Positions 21,997-34,482 are shown, numbered from the stretch's first letter. The stretch: 64,000 nucleotides of DNA from Ligustrum vulgare (GCA_963555705.1 OY743176.1:43291026-43355025); one strand, 5' to 3'. Program-made: numbers and translations. The notes: a model not told the origin generated them from the letters alone.

Positions 21997-22673
21997 TGAC
22001 ACATAAAAATACCCAATTCAAAGTCCTGACATAAAGATTCAAAACATGATAGCCCATTACAAATGAAAGGGTGATGTGGAGGAAGCAAGGTGATTGGGCG
22101 ATCACTAGAGTAGCTGGGGGATTGGACAATCACAAAGGCGATTAGGCGATCAAGCCGTTTAGGAAAGAAAGAGCAGTTCTTACAAATTATCCCACAACCA
22201 ACACGCTTATCTACAAATGGTTTGCACATAATGAGTCGTTGAAGAAGATCATGGAAGTTACTTGATACGTGGAAGTTACTTGGTGAAAAGTAGTTACACG
22301 GAGAAGTGGGTGACGATTATACAACATGATGGACGACGGTTACTACATGCAGGTTACAAAGTGAAGGAGACAAATTAGATATTCAAATAGTAGTAGGTAG
22401 TTTATTGCGATGTGTATATATAGTAGGATTTTAGATGTTTAGAAAGAACAAAATAAAAAACTCTCATTACAGAGATGTAATCTTTTCTAACTTAGAAACT
22501 ATCCTTAGTTTAGATTGTGTGCTTGTGCCCCTTGGAGGTGTCTTGTGTAATCAAGCTTTTCTTAGTGCAAACACCCCGCTTTGGGACTTTGTCTCAAGAG
22601 GTTTGTCCCTTACACTTTCTTCTGATCCCTTTTAATTGTTAGCATCGAGCTAAATTACACCCGATGCGAAATA
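21997..22673 (+). repeat. 5' LTR of the Tat-like element
   Basis: A direct repeat of 33800-34482, ending just before the primer-binding site. An open frame at 22435-22635 lies inside the LTR and is not conserved in the other copy. Confidence 0.8.
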
Positions 22674-22676
22674 ACT

Positions 22677-22694
22677 TAGCACGCCCAGTGGGAC
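22677..22694 (+). promoter_or_regulatory. Primer-binding site of the Tat-like element
   Basis: TAGCACGCCCAGTGGGAC, close to the TGGCACGCCC(A/G)GTGGGAC form seen in many plant gypsy elements. Confidence 0.7.
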
Positions 22695-22720
22695 AGTTTG
22701 TGTATAAAATTTAACGCATA

Positions 22721-25100
22721 ATGCCTCATAAAAATTTCGACAAGGAGCCAAATGCATATCGATTTCTTCCTTTAATTGTTGAAGAACAAGAGGATCAGCA
22801 AAGCCCAGAAATAAGAGGATCTCACAGTCGTTATGAACCAACAGCAGAGTTGAGTCCATGTACCATACGTGGAATGTTGGAAGAATTCACCCAGGACATT
22901 GTTGAGCAGGTAAGTTTACAAAATAGTTATATTGTTGAGAAACTTGCTCAAAATGGAAATAGGCACTATGACAACATGGCTAAACAGTTGAGCACTTAAA
23001 TGAATTGATGAATAAACTGTTTGTCCAAGTATGACAAATAAATCCTATGGGAGGGGGTTAACAACTTCCAGACTAGGAGCCTATTGGGTAGTAACTCACC
23101 AAATTTGAATATAAACACTGGTTATTCAACCTTGAACGTGAGTTATGGCTTAGAAACACCACTTATTTGTACGTCCAACATAGGGGGTTCAGGATCTTCT
23201 AATGCAGGAGGTGCTGGAAGCTCCACTTCGGGGGTACCACTAATATGAGGGAAATTGTCCAAAATATAGGACCAAATGCTACACACGCACCAATGAAGGA
23301 GCAAACCAACCATTCAACAGTGTTAATAATGGTCCATTTGTAGCAAATGCTAGGGTTCATGTTGTCAGATCACCTATAGTGCCTTACGCACCAAAGCTAA
23401 TAAGAGTTCCATTTGACCCAAATGCTATGCTTAGGGATCAAATCTTTCAATTTAGTGCGAATGTCATCAGATATGAGCGTCTGTTGAGATATGAGGAACA
23501 AATGAAAAATGCTAGTAAAGGGACCTACTAAAGAGACCATAATTTTGAGGTACATGCAATCGAAACCGAAAAAGAAGAAGTTGAAATTTGTTCAGCCGAG
23601 TTGGTCAAAGGCGAAACTTATGAATGTCATGTTTTGACCAAATTAGAAATATCAAATAAGAATGATGCGATTAAAGAAGAAAACCAAAAATTAGAGTATT
23701 TTCAAAGGCCTCCGTGATACTTGATCGGCTACTTAAAGATGAATAGATCAAATTAAGCGATAAGCATAGGTTGCCAAACCCCGAACAAATTATGGGTAAA
23801 AAATATTGTGAGTGGCATAATGCATGGTCTCATACTACTAACAACTATTTGATCTTTCATAATATAATACAAGATGTCATTGAATCTAGGTGAATAACCT
23901 TCTATTCAAGAAAGAAGATGGCAGTGGATGAGAATCCTTTCCTACAGATAGTTACTGTCAACATGGTTACTCCTAAATTAAAGAAACATGATCTACAAAA
24001 ATTCAAGCTGGTGGTAGATGAAGGAGAAGACGAACCACATCCTAGTGTGTTCAAAAGGTTAAAAGAATACGTTACTAAACAGGAATACAAGAATTTATGC
24101 ACTAGATGCCAAAAGAAAATTGTCAAAGTAGTAGATGAAAAGAAGAATAGTAAGCAACCATTTCATCAAGTCAAGCCACAACAATTCAAAGGACAATTTA
24201 GACCAGGCTCTGGGAATTCATATAGTACATGGTCATATGTAGGGACGTTTCGAAGGTCACCAAGTCCTCCAAAAAAACTTAAAACATTCAGTCCACAACC
24301 ATATCGCCCAAATGTATGGCACTCGTACAATCCCAAATCAAGACGGATGATTCCATTAGATGAAATGACAAGGACACAACAAATGACATATCAAAGAAAC
24401 TATGGGTGAATGGTGAGATGACATTAGAGCCAAACAGGTTAATGGCTTAAAAGAAGTAATAGGAGAAGCATCATCAAGTCTTTGGAGGTCAGAATACGAG
24501 TGAAGACAGAACGAAGATGATGAGAATGATGCTGAGGGGTCTACTAATATTCAATTCGGCATGCTGCCACTAAAAAATGCCAGCAATTATGTACTGGCTA
24601 ATGAATTTTAAAATAAAGAGAAAGATGGGGCAGTCATGGAAGAAACAGGGGAAGCAGCATGGACGTTAGAGAGTGAAGAGGCTACTCTTGTCAAAGTGAT
24701 CCCAAAAATTGATGAAGCAGATGACATAGATCATGATGTGATGACTGATGTAGAAGAAGAACTGGACTTAGAAGAAGAGTACAGGACGAGAGGAGTATCA
24801 CGTAGCGGACTTCTCAAGCAGTTATATCAAGAAGGTAATCCAGCAGTAGGATTATTGGGCGAACAATTTAGGTGACAGTTCGACTACTTAGTTTTATATG
24901 GAGCACCTAAAAGGAAGAAGAGAGTACCACATGCTGAAAAGTATGGATTGGCACCAAGGATCTTCCCTCCACCTACATGTTGGGGTGAAATTCCAGGAAG
25001 TTATACACAAGAAGAAAAAGTTGGTGAAGCCCAGAGCAAATATATATTACAGGTAGATATATCCAGCAAAAACGAGTTGCAACAAGTAAAACGGAAGGTA
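22721..25100 (+). pseudogene. Gag-like polyprotein region, Tat-like element
   Basis: Broken frames follow one another: 22721-22999 (starts MPHKNFDKEPNAYRF), weak remains to 23890, 23918-24409 (contains the Tat-type phrase VNMVTPKLKKHDLQKFK, then a proline- and serine-rich segment) and 24636-24875 (acidic). Several stops and frameshifts separate them. The position between primer-binding site and protease fits gag plus linker. I do not see a clear zinc knuckle. Confidence 0.6.
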
Positions 25101-25620
25101 GAAGCTGAGTCAGCAAATTAGGTAATGTTCAGGAAACTTTCATTGAATATGACTAAGCACCTAAGGCCTATGTACATAAGGGCCTCAATTGATGGCATCA
25201 CAGTTTCAATACTCATTGATAATGGAGTACCCATCAATACAATCCCATACAGGATGTTGAAGAAATTTGCTAAGGGCAACGCAGATATAATTCCTACAGA
25301 GGTTGTGTTAACATGTTTCAATTGACGAAAAACTTCAGCAAAGGGAATGATACCTTTGGAAATAATAGTGGGAAGTACGATGAAGACTGTAATTTTCTTC
25401 ATCATAAACGGTCCCACTAATTATAATATACTATTGGGAAGAGACTGGATACATGGGAATCAATGTATACCTTTGTCGCTCCATCAATGCTAAGTATTTT
25501 GGAATGACAATGGAGATGCCAAAATAATGCAAGCTGATCATCAACCCTTCTCAACAAAAGCCAACTCAGTAGGACAATTCATGTATGAGGAAAATTACGG
25601 ATAAGTCAAAATAGTTCAAG
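25101..25620 (+). pseudogene. Retroviral-type aspartic protease remnant, Tat-like
   Basis: The segment shows LRPMYIRASIDG, then ILIDNGVPINTIP, where the catalytic motif normally reads VDNGAA or DSGA, and later YNILLGRDWIHGN, then QADHQPF. These are landmarks of the Tat-lineage protease. A TGA at about 25324 interrupts it. The following 500 bp (to 25993) is open in pieces but shows no reverse-transcriptase motifs. Confidence 0.75.
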
Positions 25621-26176
25621 AAGAAAAAGAAAGAGTAGTAGCATGAAATGAAGAGCCATATTCAGTGGAGGCCCTTACGGAGATGTTTACCCAAATAAGG
25701 CCAAACCTAGCAGTCTTTGAAGAACTAGTAATTGGATAGAAAATGATCAAAGAGGCGTAATGCAAGATCAACCATAAAACATTTTGGCCGAAACCATGGT
25801 TCTTAAGACCAAATTAATAGTTTATACAGATAAGTTTGAACCAAGGATGAAAAAAGAAGAAGCACTTGCATTATTGGAGGACAAGATGGTTGTATTTAGC
25901 CTAGAACTTAATCTGGAAAATGAAGTCAACAAAAGTTATTACTTGGAAGAAGAGACACCTACAAACTTGGGGAATAATTTCACAATGGCCTAATAGTCGG
26001 ATGTGTCGCCCAAAAAATATCGATTGTGCATGGGAAAAGCAATACAGTGTAAAACAACTGAATTAATGTAAATGCAGTTATTCAATTGTACAAAAGTTTT
26101 GCCTAAGTTATCTTACTTGTAAAGGCCCATTTTTTGCCTAAAGGAAAACAATGAATGAAATTGAAAACATGGGTTT

Positions 26177-27556
26177 TGATAAGTGTTATATTAACGTTTA
26201 TTTTATGCACTTATATCCTTGAATTAGCAATAATGTGATTCTATCTAAGTATTATTAATGCATCTTATATTTTATGTGGTATAGGATCATAAAGGAAAAG
26301 AAAAGAAGGAAAAATGGCCAAAATGCACCCAAAACTGAAGATTGGGGACTTAGGTGCAAATTTAGTTACGGCCGTAAGGTAACACATTCACGGCCGTAAG
26401 AGTGTTAACCGTGTTAAGAGAAATTAGCAAAAAGACATTCACGGCCGTAAATCAGAATTCACGGCCGTAACCTTCAAAGGGTGAAAAAACTGCAGAAACA
26501 CATTTACGGCCGTAAAGGAAATGTCACGGCCGTAACTTTCCAGTCAAGAATTTCCATAATTTAAATCTTTCCATAATTTTGGGATTTCTTGAACCCAAAG
26601 TTAGGGCACGAATTTGATGCTATAAAAAGGGAATTTCATGACAAGAAAAGGAGAATAAAAAAAATGCTAAAGAAAGAGCGGCTTGCTTGGAGCGTGGAAG
26701 AAAAATAAATCCGGAGAAGAAGATGAATGAGATGCAAAATTCTGGGCTTTTCACCATGACTATGCGCGGCTAAGCTTCCATACCTAGTTCGAAGGGGAAG
26801 TTGTATTTCATATCAATTTTTTTATTGCTTTTCCAAACTAGTAACGTAGTTCTAAATTCTTTACTTTGATTTGTTGGATTCTTAAGCATTTTTAATTCGA
26901 TCAATGCAATTCTTTACTTGATTAAGGCCTTATCATTTAATTTGTTGTATTGAGATTTGTTATTTTGAATAATTGGATCCGTAATCGTCTTTTTGTTCAA
27001 ATCATAGTAGCAAGTGGAAATTTAATATTTTCATAGAGAATTCCAACTTAGGTTAATTGTCATGAGCTTGTGTGATTGATAATCTAATTCACCATAATTC
27101 TTCTCAACCATTATATAGTTGTTGTCTTAAATCTAAAGAGCTTGTTTTAGGTTATTCAATGGCTAATGTTTGATTAGAGAGCTTATTCTAATTAAATGCA
27201 ACTAAGGGAGAATAGGAATAGTTAGAGCTTATTAACTATTTACGGGTGATAAATCAAAGAAGAAATTGAACTCGCGTTACTTGGAAAGTGATAACATTGT
27301 GATAGAATACAACTGAACCTGAGAACTAGGACTCGTCAACATTTGATATTTATTCCAATCATTTTAATTGTTTTATTTTATTAGTTAAATCATTTACAAA
27401 CAATTCAAAACAAAACCCCCCTTTACGATTCTAATTGACATGACACTAAGTTAGTTCCCATTCCTTGTGGGATCGACCATTGCTTCCATTGCTACATTCT
27501 TAGTAATAGTGAACAAGAAATTTATTTATTATTTTGGTGCATCACGACACGCATCA
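26177..27556 (+). repeat. 5' LTR of element A
   Basis: It begins TGATAAGTGTTATATTAACG and ends CGCATCA. It carries the palindrome group 26366-26536 and, about 95 bp further on, the likely TATA (TATAAAAAGG at about 26630). Confidence 0.92.
26366..26536. repeat. Six ACGGCCGTAA palindromes, element A 5' LTR
   Basis: Copies: TTACGGCCGTAA at 26366 (perfect 12-bp palindrome), then TCACGGCCGTAAG, TCACGGCCGTAAA, TCACGGCCGTAAC, TTACGGCCGTAAA and TCACGGCCGTAAC. They fall in pairs 8-12 bp apart. The last pair follows CTGCAGAAACACA. The group lies about 90-260 bp upstream of the putative TATA. Confidence 0.95.
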
Positions 27557-27562
27557 AATTTT

Positions 27563-27580
27563 TGGCGTCGTTGCCGGGGA
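27563..27580 (+). promoter_or_regulatory. Primer-binding site of element A
   Basis: TGGCGTCGTTGCCGGGGA complements the tRNA-Asp 3' end with one change and lies six bases after the LTR. Confidence 0.85.
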
Positions 27581-27798
27581 ACGGTTAACCAATTTTGTGT
27601 TTAATCAATTAGAATTTTATTTTTTCTATATTTTTTTATTTTCACTTTATTTCTATAATTTTTCAAAAAAAAAAAAAAATCCTGCTTGTCTACTTCTTTG
27701 CTTATTTGCGTAAAACTCGATAAACTGATTTTGAATTTTTTGATTTTGACCCAGAAATCGAGAGAATCTTTCAACAGCAAAGAAGAGCTGCACAACCA

Positions 27799-28641
27799 AT
27801 GGAAGTAGCTAACAATAATCTGACTATCAAGCAACTAGCTACCCCGGATGTTGCTCAACAACCACTATGCATCACTTTTCCGGCAGTGGAAGAAGGCAGA
27901 ACTTTTGAGCTAAAATCCGGACTGATCCGTCTTCTGCCAACTTTTAGAGGACATCCCGGTGAGGATCCATATAGACATCTGAAGGAGTTCCATGTCATTT
28001 GTGATAGCATGAGACCCACGGGTATTACTAAGGAACAAATCAAGATGAGAGCTTTTCCATTCTCATTGAAGGATGCTGCTACTAATTGCTTGTATTGTCT
28101 ACCATCCGAATCAGTCACCACATGGAATGATATGAAGAGGTTGTTTCTAGAGAAGTACTTCCCTGCATCTAGGGAGGGGACAATCAAGAAGGAGATTTGC
28201 GGGGTTCACCAAAGCAATGGCGAGACATTATATGAGTACTGGGAGCATTTCAAGAAACTCATTTCGAGCTGCCCCCACCATCAGATCAGTGAGCAACTCC
28301 TGGTGCAGTATTTCTACGAAGGGTTAGCACCGATGGATAGAAACATGATAGATGCCACGAGTGGAGGAGCTCTCATGGACAAGACGCCGGAACAAGCGCG
28401 AGCTTTAATCTCCAACATGTCGGAGAACACTCAGCAATTCAACTCAAGTAGGGATTCGCAAGTCCGCCGTGTGAACGAGGTAAGTAGTTCCAATATCGAA
28501 GGTCAATTATATGAACTAACCAATCTCGTTAAGCAGCTTGCTGTGGGGGACTCGAATCGGGTCAAAGCATGTGGAATCTGTTCAAACTTTGGGCATCCAA
28601 CGGATACATGTCCGGTGTTGCAAGAGGAGAATGGCGAATAG
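27799..28641 (+). pseudogene. Athila-like Gag, N-terminal and zinc-knuckle part
   Basis: The 280-residue open frame has the retrotransposon gag domain in residues ~50-190: FRGHPGEDPYRHLKEF, FPFSLKDAATNCLYCLPS, KRLFLEKYFPASR, YEYWEHFKKLISSCPHHQIS, then GGALMDKTPEQARALISNM. A zinc knuckle CGICSNFGHPTDTC (Cx2Cx4Hx4C) stands near residue 263. A coding start upstream at about 27720 is possible because related element C has about 30 extra residues. A TAG at 28639 ends this frame, and the gag reading continues in pieces to 29316. This is the structural protein of the virus-like particle. Confidence 0.9.
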
Positions 28642-29316
28642 GTAAAGGCTACAGAAGGGTTTCCATTTCAAAAACAACAATACAACCCGTACTCCAATAC
28701 CTATAACCCTGGCTGGAGGGATCACCCCAATCTAAGCTATGGGAATAACAAGCCCCCGGGTTTCCCCTCCAACAAATCTTAAGGGAATTTCCAACAACAA
28801 GGAAATTTTCATTCACAGGGACATTATCAACAAAGGCCCCATAACTCAGGTATCTCTCTAGAAGACATGGTTAAAACTTTGGCTTCTAACACAATTCAAT
28901 TTCAACAAAATACCAAATCCACTATTCAAAATTTGGAGAATCAGATGAGCCAAATAGCTACTGCCATCAACAGACTTGAGGCACAATCTGGAGGGAAGCT
29001 ACCATCTCAACCCAAGGTGAACCCCAAAAACGTGAGTGCCATAACCCTGAGGAGTGGAAAAGAGGTTGAAGGACCAAGCAAACAAATCTTCGAGAATAAA
29101 GGGGAAGAAGAGAAAGAAGATGAAAAGGGGATTGCCACTTCACGAATCCCGCAGGTAAAATCCAACTCTAATTCAATTGCAAAATTGACTCCTCCCCCTT
29201 TTCCTAGCAGGTTAGAAAAGACAGACAAAGAAAGCAAAGAAAAGGAGATGCTAGAGATGTTTAAAAAAGTGGAAGTCAACATTCCACTCTTGGATGCAAT
29301 TAAGCAAGTACCCTGA
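28642..29316 (+). pseudogene. Athila-like Gag C-terminal region
   Basis: After the TAG a Gln/Asn/Pro-rich stretch follows with a further stop near 28780, then an open frame 28867-29316. That frame has a coiled-coil-like segment (NLENQMSQIATAINRLEAQS) and the conserved NPKNVSAITLRSGKEV. A TGA follows IKQVP. Element C has the same phrases at 60024-60236. Confidence 0.8.
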
Positions 29317-29424
29317 TATGCAAAATTTTTGGAGGAGCTGTGCACCAACAAACGGAAATTAAAGGGGAATGAAAAGGTGATGATGGGAGAAAATGTCTCT
29401 GCATTATTTCAAAGGAAATTACCT

Positions 29425-30077
29425 CTGAAACCATACCTTGTCAAATAGGTGGTAAAGCAATAGAACATGCACTGATAGACTTAGGAGCATCCATAAATGT
29501 AATGCCTAGGTCCACTTATACCGCACTAAAACTTGCCAAATTGACTGGAACGGGTGTTATCATTCAGCTATCCGACCGTTCCAATGCTTATCCGGATGGG
29601 GTGGTTGAGGATGTGTTAGTGCAAGTAGGTGGGCTAGTGTTTCCGGCAGACTTTTATGTTTTAGATATGCATGATGATCATTCACTCAGTTCTACCCCTA
29701 TATTGCTAGGTAGACCATTTTTAAAGACATCTAAGACTAAGATAGATGTCAGTAGTGGCACACTCACCATGGAATTTGATGGTGAAATGATTAAGTTCAA
29801 TATCTATGATTCCGTGAACTACCTTGATGATACTAGCCATGTTCACTCGATTGATGTGCTTGATTCTCTAGTACAGGAAAATTCCAAATTTAGTGGAAAG
29901 GACGGTCCACAAGACACTGTGGATATAATTACCGATTTTCCAAGGCCATCACAACCAGGTAAAAACTTTTGTACCACCCTACCAGTCGCTGATGAGAAGT
30001 TTCCCCCTATTTTGCAGATCTTAATGAAGAATATGAAGAGAAAGTTGAGCTTAGGGAATTCACCTAATCCCGGTTGA
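29425..30077 (+). pseudogene. Athila-like aspartic protease
   Basis: The catalytic phrase LIDLGASINVMP is followed by GVIIQLSDRSNAYPDGVVED, FPADFYVLDM and ILLGRPFLKTSKTKIDV. These are the landmarks of the Athila protease. The conventional ATG frame starts at 29502, after the catalytic aspartate, so the true reading comes from the gag frame. At least one frameshift or stop separates it from gag. The frame ends at 30077, before any reverse-transcriptase sequence. Confidence 0.85.
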
Positions 30078-32275
30078 ATGAGAAAGGACTCAGTCGAGCC
30101 AACGACTGTAAACAGCGGCGCTGCTCGGGAGGCAACCCGAGAAGGGAGTTTCTTTACCCCCCTCAACCTTTTATTTTCGTATTTGCATTTTTGGTTTATT
30201 TCATTTAGTCATTTCATTCTTATATATATATATTAAAAAAAAAAATATCAGTGGCCTTGTTACGGCCGTTAGGTACTCAAGTACGACCGTAACGCAATTC
30301 CAGTAAATGTATTCAGAGGCCAGCTTACGGCCCTGAGACTTGACTTTACGGCCGTGGTGGATGCTTGCAATTTTTTTCAGATTAGGACTTACGGCTGTCA
30401 GTGAGATATTCACGGCCGTAAATCCAGAAATTTCAAATTTAAAAATTTCTTCTTCCCCCTTCTACTGTTTAGCTTTATTTTTCAATGAGAACATTGTTTT
30501 GTCTAAGTGTGGGGGGGAATTGATTGCAAGCTTAATGTCTTTATCTTCCTTCTGTAGTCAAAACGTTAAATTCATGTTGAGTCAGCATCCATTTTAATCT
30601 TGTTCTCTACTTTTGTTACCTATCTATGCTACTTAGGTCTTAAACCATACTTTGATAGGAAGCAGCCTCACTTTTGGTTCATTTTTTTGAAAAAATCATT
30701 GCATAATTGGATATAAATTGAGCACATAGAGATCATCTCGTCCAAAACTGCACAAATGGGTTGAAAATGAAAAGTAAAATTGTCAAATGTCTACAACCTA
30801 GTCAACCCAACCCAGAATAGACAGATTGTCCCTTCATATATAACCCTGAGCGTCCCAATTCCAACAGAAATTATTATACTTTTGTGAGTAGTCATGGTTT
30901 GAGTACTTTTAACCACTATCCTCGACCAATGGATTTAGATTTGGAATGAAGATCAAGTAATGACCTATAACTCATAATTGGATGGGAGAAACACATGAAA
31001 ACCCTAATTTGTGAGCTTTTGAGCCTAAGAGCTATTTTTAATACTTATGAGCTCGTAATTCTTTGATGTGTGTCCCGCATGGTTGGGTTATACTTGGATG
31101 TGCTTTTCTGTGCAAACTGTGTAGCTTCTTAACTTAAGTGTAAATTATAGCAAAGGTAATAGGTTAAGCTAAATTTGACTTGCTAAAAGAGCCTACCTTG
31201 CTACATGGACCAATAGAAGCCCCTTTGAGCCTTAGCCCTTCTTTGAATCTTTGATGCCACAATACAAGCCACGAATACCTTTTCTTTCGCATTGTCTTTG
31301 TTTTGAACCCATAGAGAAGAGATTCGCAAGCTTTTGTTGATTGAGGATTGTGCTATGGTCTAAGTCTAAGAAGTTGAAATGGTTATCTTGTGTTGGGCGA
31401 TGGTTGTGTAATGGACTGAATTTAGGGGATTGTAATTCTATCTTGTGTCACTTGATGACTGCATAATGATTTGAATAACGGAGAAAAAGTTGCAGTCTAT
31501 ATATGAAAAAAAAAAAAAAAGAAAAAGAAAAGACGAGATTCAAGCGTGAATAAAGTTGGGTAGAGTGAAACAATGAAGTTCATAATGCGAGTGAAGGAAG
31601 TAATGTCATTTTGAATTGACTTGGTTTGCGAAATTCCTTCTCGACTCAACCTAAATATATCCTTTTATCCTACCTGACCTGAAGCTCCGTTACAACCAAA
31701 TAAAGACCTTCGCTTTGCACTTGTTTTATTGTTGGCTCCGGTTATGACATTTAGGCAGTCTGTGGTACTAACTTATCCATACAGAGAGCTGAGCGAAAAT
31801 TCTAACCCTTATACACTTTGTGCGAAGAGAGAAATATCTTGTGAGGGTGTTAAAACCCATTACATATACTTATGAGTGGTTTGAATTGCTTGGTCTAGGG
31901 TTTGTGCTATAAATGTGGTCGGGGATACTATGTTGACTGAATTCACATCATGAACAACTCGGTTTACGCGACTGACTTCCTCTGGAGTTGGGCGAAACTA
32001 TTTTCCTTGTAGTCACTCATAAATGGTTGGGAGGTGAGTGAACACGAGAGGTGCAAGGAAATAAACCATATCGAGCCATGATTGAGATGGAAAATAAAGG
32101 GCGTTGCATCTCTAGCACACACTAACACAATCCGATCATGCAATGGAACATTTTTGTTAAAGAAAAGCGGGTTGCAACCTCAAGTCTCTAAATTGTAATC
32201 TATTGTTTTGAGTCCTATTCTTTCCTTTGTAAATCTTTGTTCGAGGATGAACAATAGTTCAAGTGTGGGGGGATT
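30078..32275 (+). other. 3' noncoding region of element A
   Basis: About 2.2 kb without credible coding frames. It holds a diverged palindrome group (30260-30422), an A-rich tract near 31500, and ends in GTGTGGGGGGATT, the likely polypurine tract next to the 3' LTR. Confidence 0.75.
30260..30422. repeat. Diverged palindrome group outside the LTRs of element A
   Basis: Six decayed copies in pairs: TTACGGCCGTTA, GTACGACCGTAAC, TTACGGCCCTGAG, TTACGGCCGTGG, TTACGGCTGTCAG and TCACGGCCGTAAA. They resemble the LTR groups but lie in the interior. Confidence 0.85.
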
Positions 32276-33608
32276 TGATAAGTGTTATATTAACGTTTAT
32301 TTTATGCACTTATATCCTTGAATTAGCAATAATGTGATTCTATCTAAGTATTATTAATGCATCTTATATTTTATGTGGTATAGGATCATAAAGAAAAAGA
32401 AAAGAAGGAAAAAGGGCAAAAATGCACTCAAAACTGAAGATTGGGGACTTAGGTGCAAATTTAGTTACGGCCGTAAGAGTGTTAACCGTGTTAAGAGAAA
32501 TCAGCAGAAACACATTCACGGCCGTAAATCAGAATTCACGGCCGTAACCTTCAAATGGTGAAAAAATTGCAGAAACACATTTACAGTCGTAAAGGAAATG
32601 TCACGGCCGTAACTTTCCAGTCAAGAATTTCCATAATTTAAATCTTTCCATAATTTTGGGATTTCTTGAGCCCAAAGTTAGGGCATGAATTTGATGCTAT
32701 AAAAAGGGAATTTCATGACAAGAAAAGGAGAATAAAAAAAATGCTAAAGAAAGAGCGGCTTGCTTGGAGAGTGGAAGAAAAATAAATCCGGAGAAGAAGA
32801 TGAATGAGATGCGAAATTCTGGACTTTTCACCATGACTATGCGCAGCTAAGCTTCCATACCTAGTTCGAAGGGGAAGTTGTATTTAATATCAATTTGTTT
32901 ATTGCTTTTCCAAACTAGTAACGTAGTTTGGATTCTTATACGTTTTTAATTCAATCAATGCAATTCTTTACTTGATCAAGGCCTTATCATTTAATTTGTT
33001 GTATTGAGATTTGCTATTTTGAATTATTGGATCCGTAATCGTCTTTTTGTTCAAATCATAGTAGCAAGTGGAAATTTAATATTTTCATAGAGAATTCCAA
33101 CTTAGGTTAATTGTCACGAGCTTGTGTGATTGATAATCTAATTCACCCTAATTCTTCTCAACCATTATATAGTTGTTGTCTTAAATCTAAAGAGCTTGTT
33201 TTAGGTTATTCAATGGCTAATGTTTGATTAGAGAGCTTATTCTAATTAAATGCAACTAAGGGAGAATAGGAATAGTTAGAGCTTATTAACTATTTATGGG
33301 CGATAAATCAAAGAAGAAATTGAACTCGCGTTACTTGGAAAGTGATAACATTGTGATAGAATACAACTGAACCTGAGAACTAGGACTCGTCAACATTTGA
33401 TATTTATTCCAATTATTTTAATTTCTTTATTTTATTAATTAAATCATTTACAAACAACTCAAAACAAAATCCCCTTTACGATTCTAATTGACATGACACT
33501 AAGTTAGTTCCCGTTCCTTGTGGGATCGACCATTCTTCCATTGCTACATTCTTAGTAATAGTGAACAAGGAATTTATTTATTATTTTGGTGCATCACGAC
33601 ACGCATCA
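32276..33608 (+). repeat. 3' LTR of element A
   Basis: Matches 26177-27556 closely. It lacks one palindrome copy, and another is altered (TTTACAGTCGTAAA). The palindrome group spans 32465-32613. Confidence 0.92.
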
Positions 33609-33799
33609 GGTTTTATACTGACAGGGATGTGACAAGTGATAGTCACCGAAAAGAAGCGCACATTCGGGTGGAAGTTAGAGAAAATTCCTAGAATTCTGTA
33701 CTTTTCTAGGATTTCGAAGTAATAGAAGGCATGCAAAATACTTTGAATATGGCAAAATTAATGATTGCTCATTAATTCAGCCATGTTGGGGCTAATAGT

Positions 33800-34482
33800 T
33801 GACACATAAAAATACCCAATTCTAAGGTCCGACATAAAGATCCAAAACATTAAAGACCATTACAATTGAAAGGGCGCTGTAGAGGAAGCTTGGCGATTGG
33901 GAAATCACTAGAGTACCTAGTCGATTGGACGATCACAAAGGTGATTGGGCGATCAAGCCGTTTAAGAATGAAAGAACAGTCCTTACAACTTATCCCACAA
34001 CCCACATGTTTATCTACATACGATTTCCACATAATAAGCGGTTGAAGAAGATCATAAAAGTTACTTGATACATGGAAGTTATTTGGTGCAAAATAGTTAC
34101 ATAGAGAAGTGAGCGACGGTTATGCAACATGATGGACAACGGTTACTAAATACAAGTTATAAAGTGAAGGAAGCAAATTAGAAATTCAAATAGTAGTAGG
34201 TAATTTATTCCAGTGTATATATATAGTAGGATTTTTTATGTTTAGAAAGAATAAAATAAAAAAATCTCATAATAGAGATGTAATTTTTTCTATTTTAGAT
34301 ATTAGAAACTATTCTTAGTTTAGATTGTGTGCTTGCGCCTCTTGGAGGCATCTTGTATAATCAAACTTTTCTTAGTGCAAACACCTCTTTTTTAGACTTT
34401 GTGTCAAGAGGTTTATCCCTTACACTTTCGTCTGATCCCTTTTAATTGTTAGCATCGAGCGAAAGCACACCCAACGCGAACA
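33800..34482 (+). repeat. 3' LTR of the Tat-like element
   Basis: Partner of 21997-22673, ending CGCGAACA. The bases before it (GTTGGGGCTAATAG) are a poor purine tract. Confidence 0.8.

Larger units (their letters stand above)
26177..33608 (+). mobile_element. Athila-like element A, gag-protease only
   Basis: A complete unit of 7.4 kb with a perfect 5-bp target duplication GGTTT (26172-26176 and 33609-33613). LTRs are 26177-27556 and 32276-33608 and differ by few substitutions plus one indel near the palindromes, so the insertion is fairly recent. It has a tRNA-Asp-type primer-binding site, gag, protease, then 2.2 kb of noncoding DNA and the purine tract GTGGGGGGA. Reverse transcriptase, RNase H and integrase are absent, so it must rely on enzymes from elsewhere. 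Confidence 0.92.
21997..34482 (+). mobile_element. Tat-like element with gag-protease remnants, nested host
   Basis: LTRs 21997-about 22673 and 33800-34482 share start (TGACACATAAAAATACCC), length (about 680 bp) and most of their sequence. The interior is 22674-26176 plus 33609-33799, interrupted by the Athila-like element at 26177-33608. Only gag-like and protease remnants are present, with no reverse transcriptase or integrase. Flanks TTTAT and GATTT do not match, so the ends may be altered or slightly misplaced. Confidence 0.75.

Noticed and set aside
24636..24875. Acidic open frame as an independent gene
   Set aside because: It lies between gag-like and protease remnants of the Tat-like element in the same direction and is most simply part of the polyprotein.
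26366..26536. CRISPR-like array
   Set aside because: Short palindromes with variable 8-40-bp spacing in a plant LTR; no direct repeats of 23-47 bp and no cas genes.
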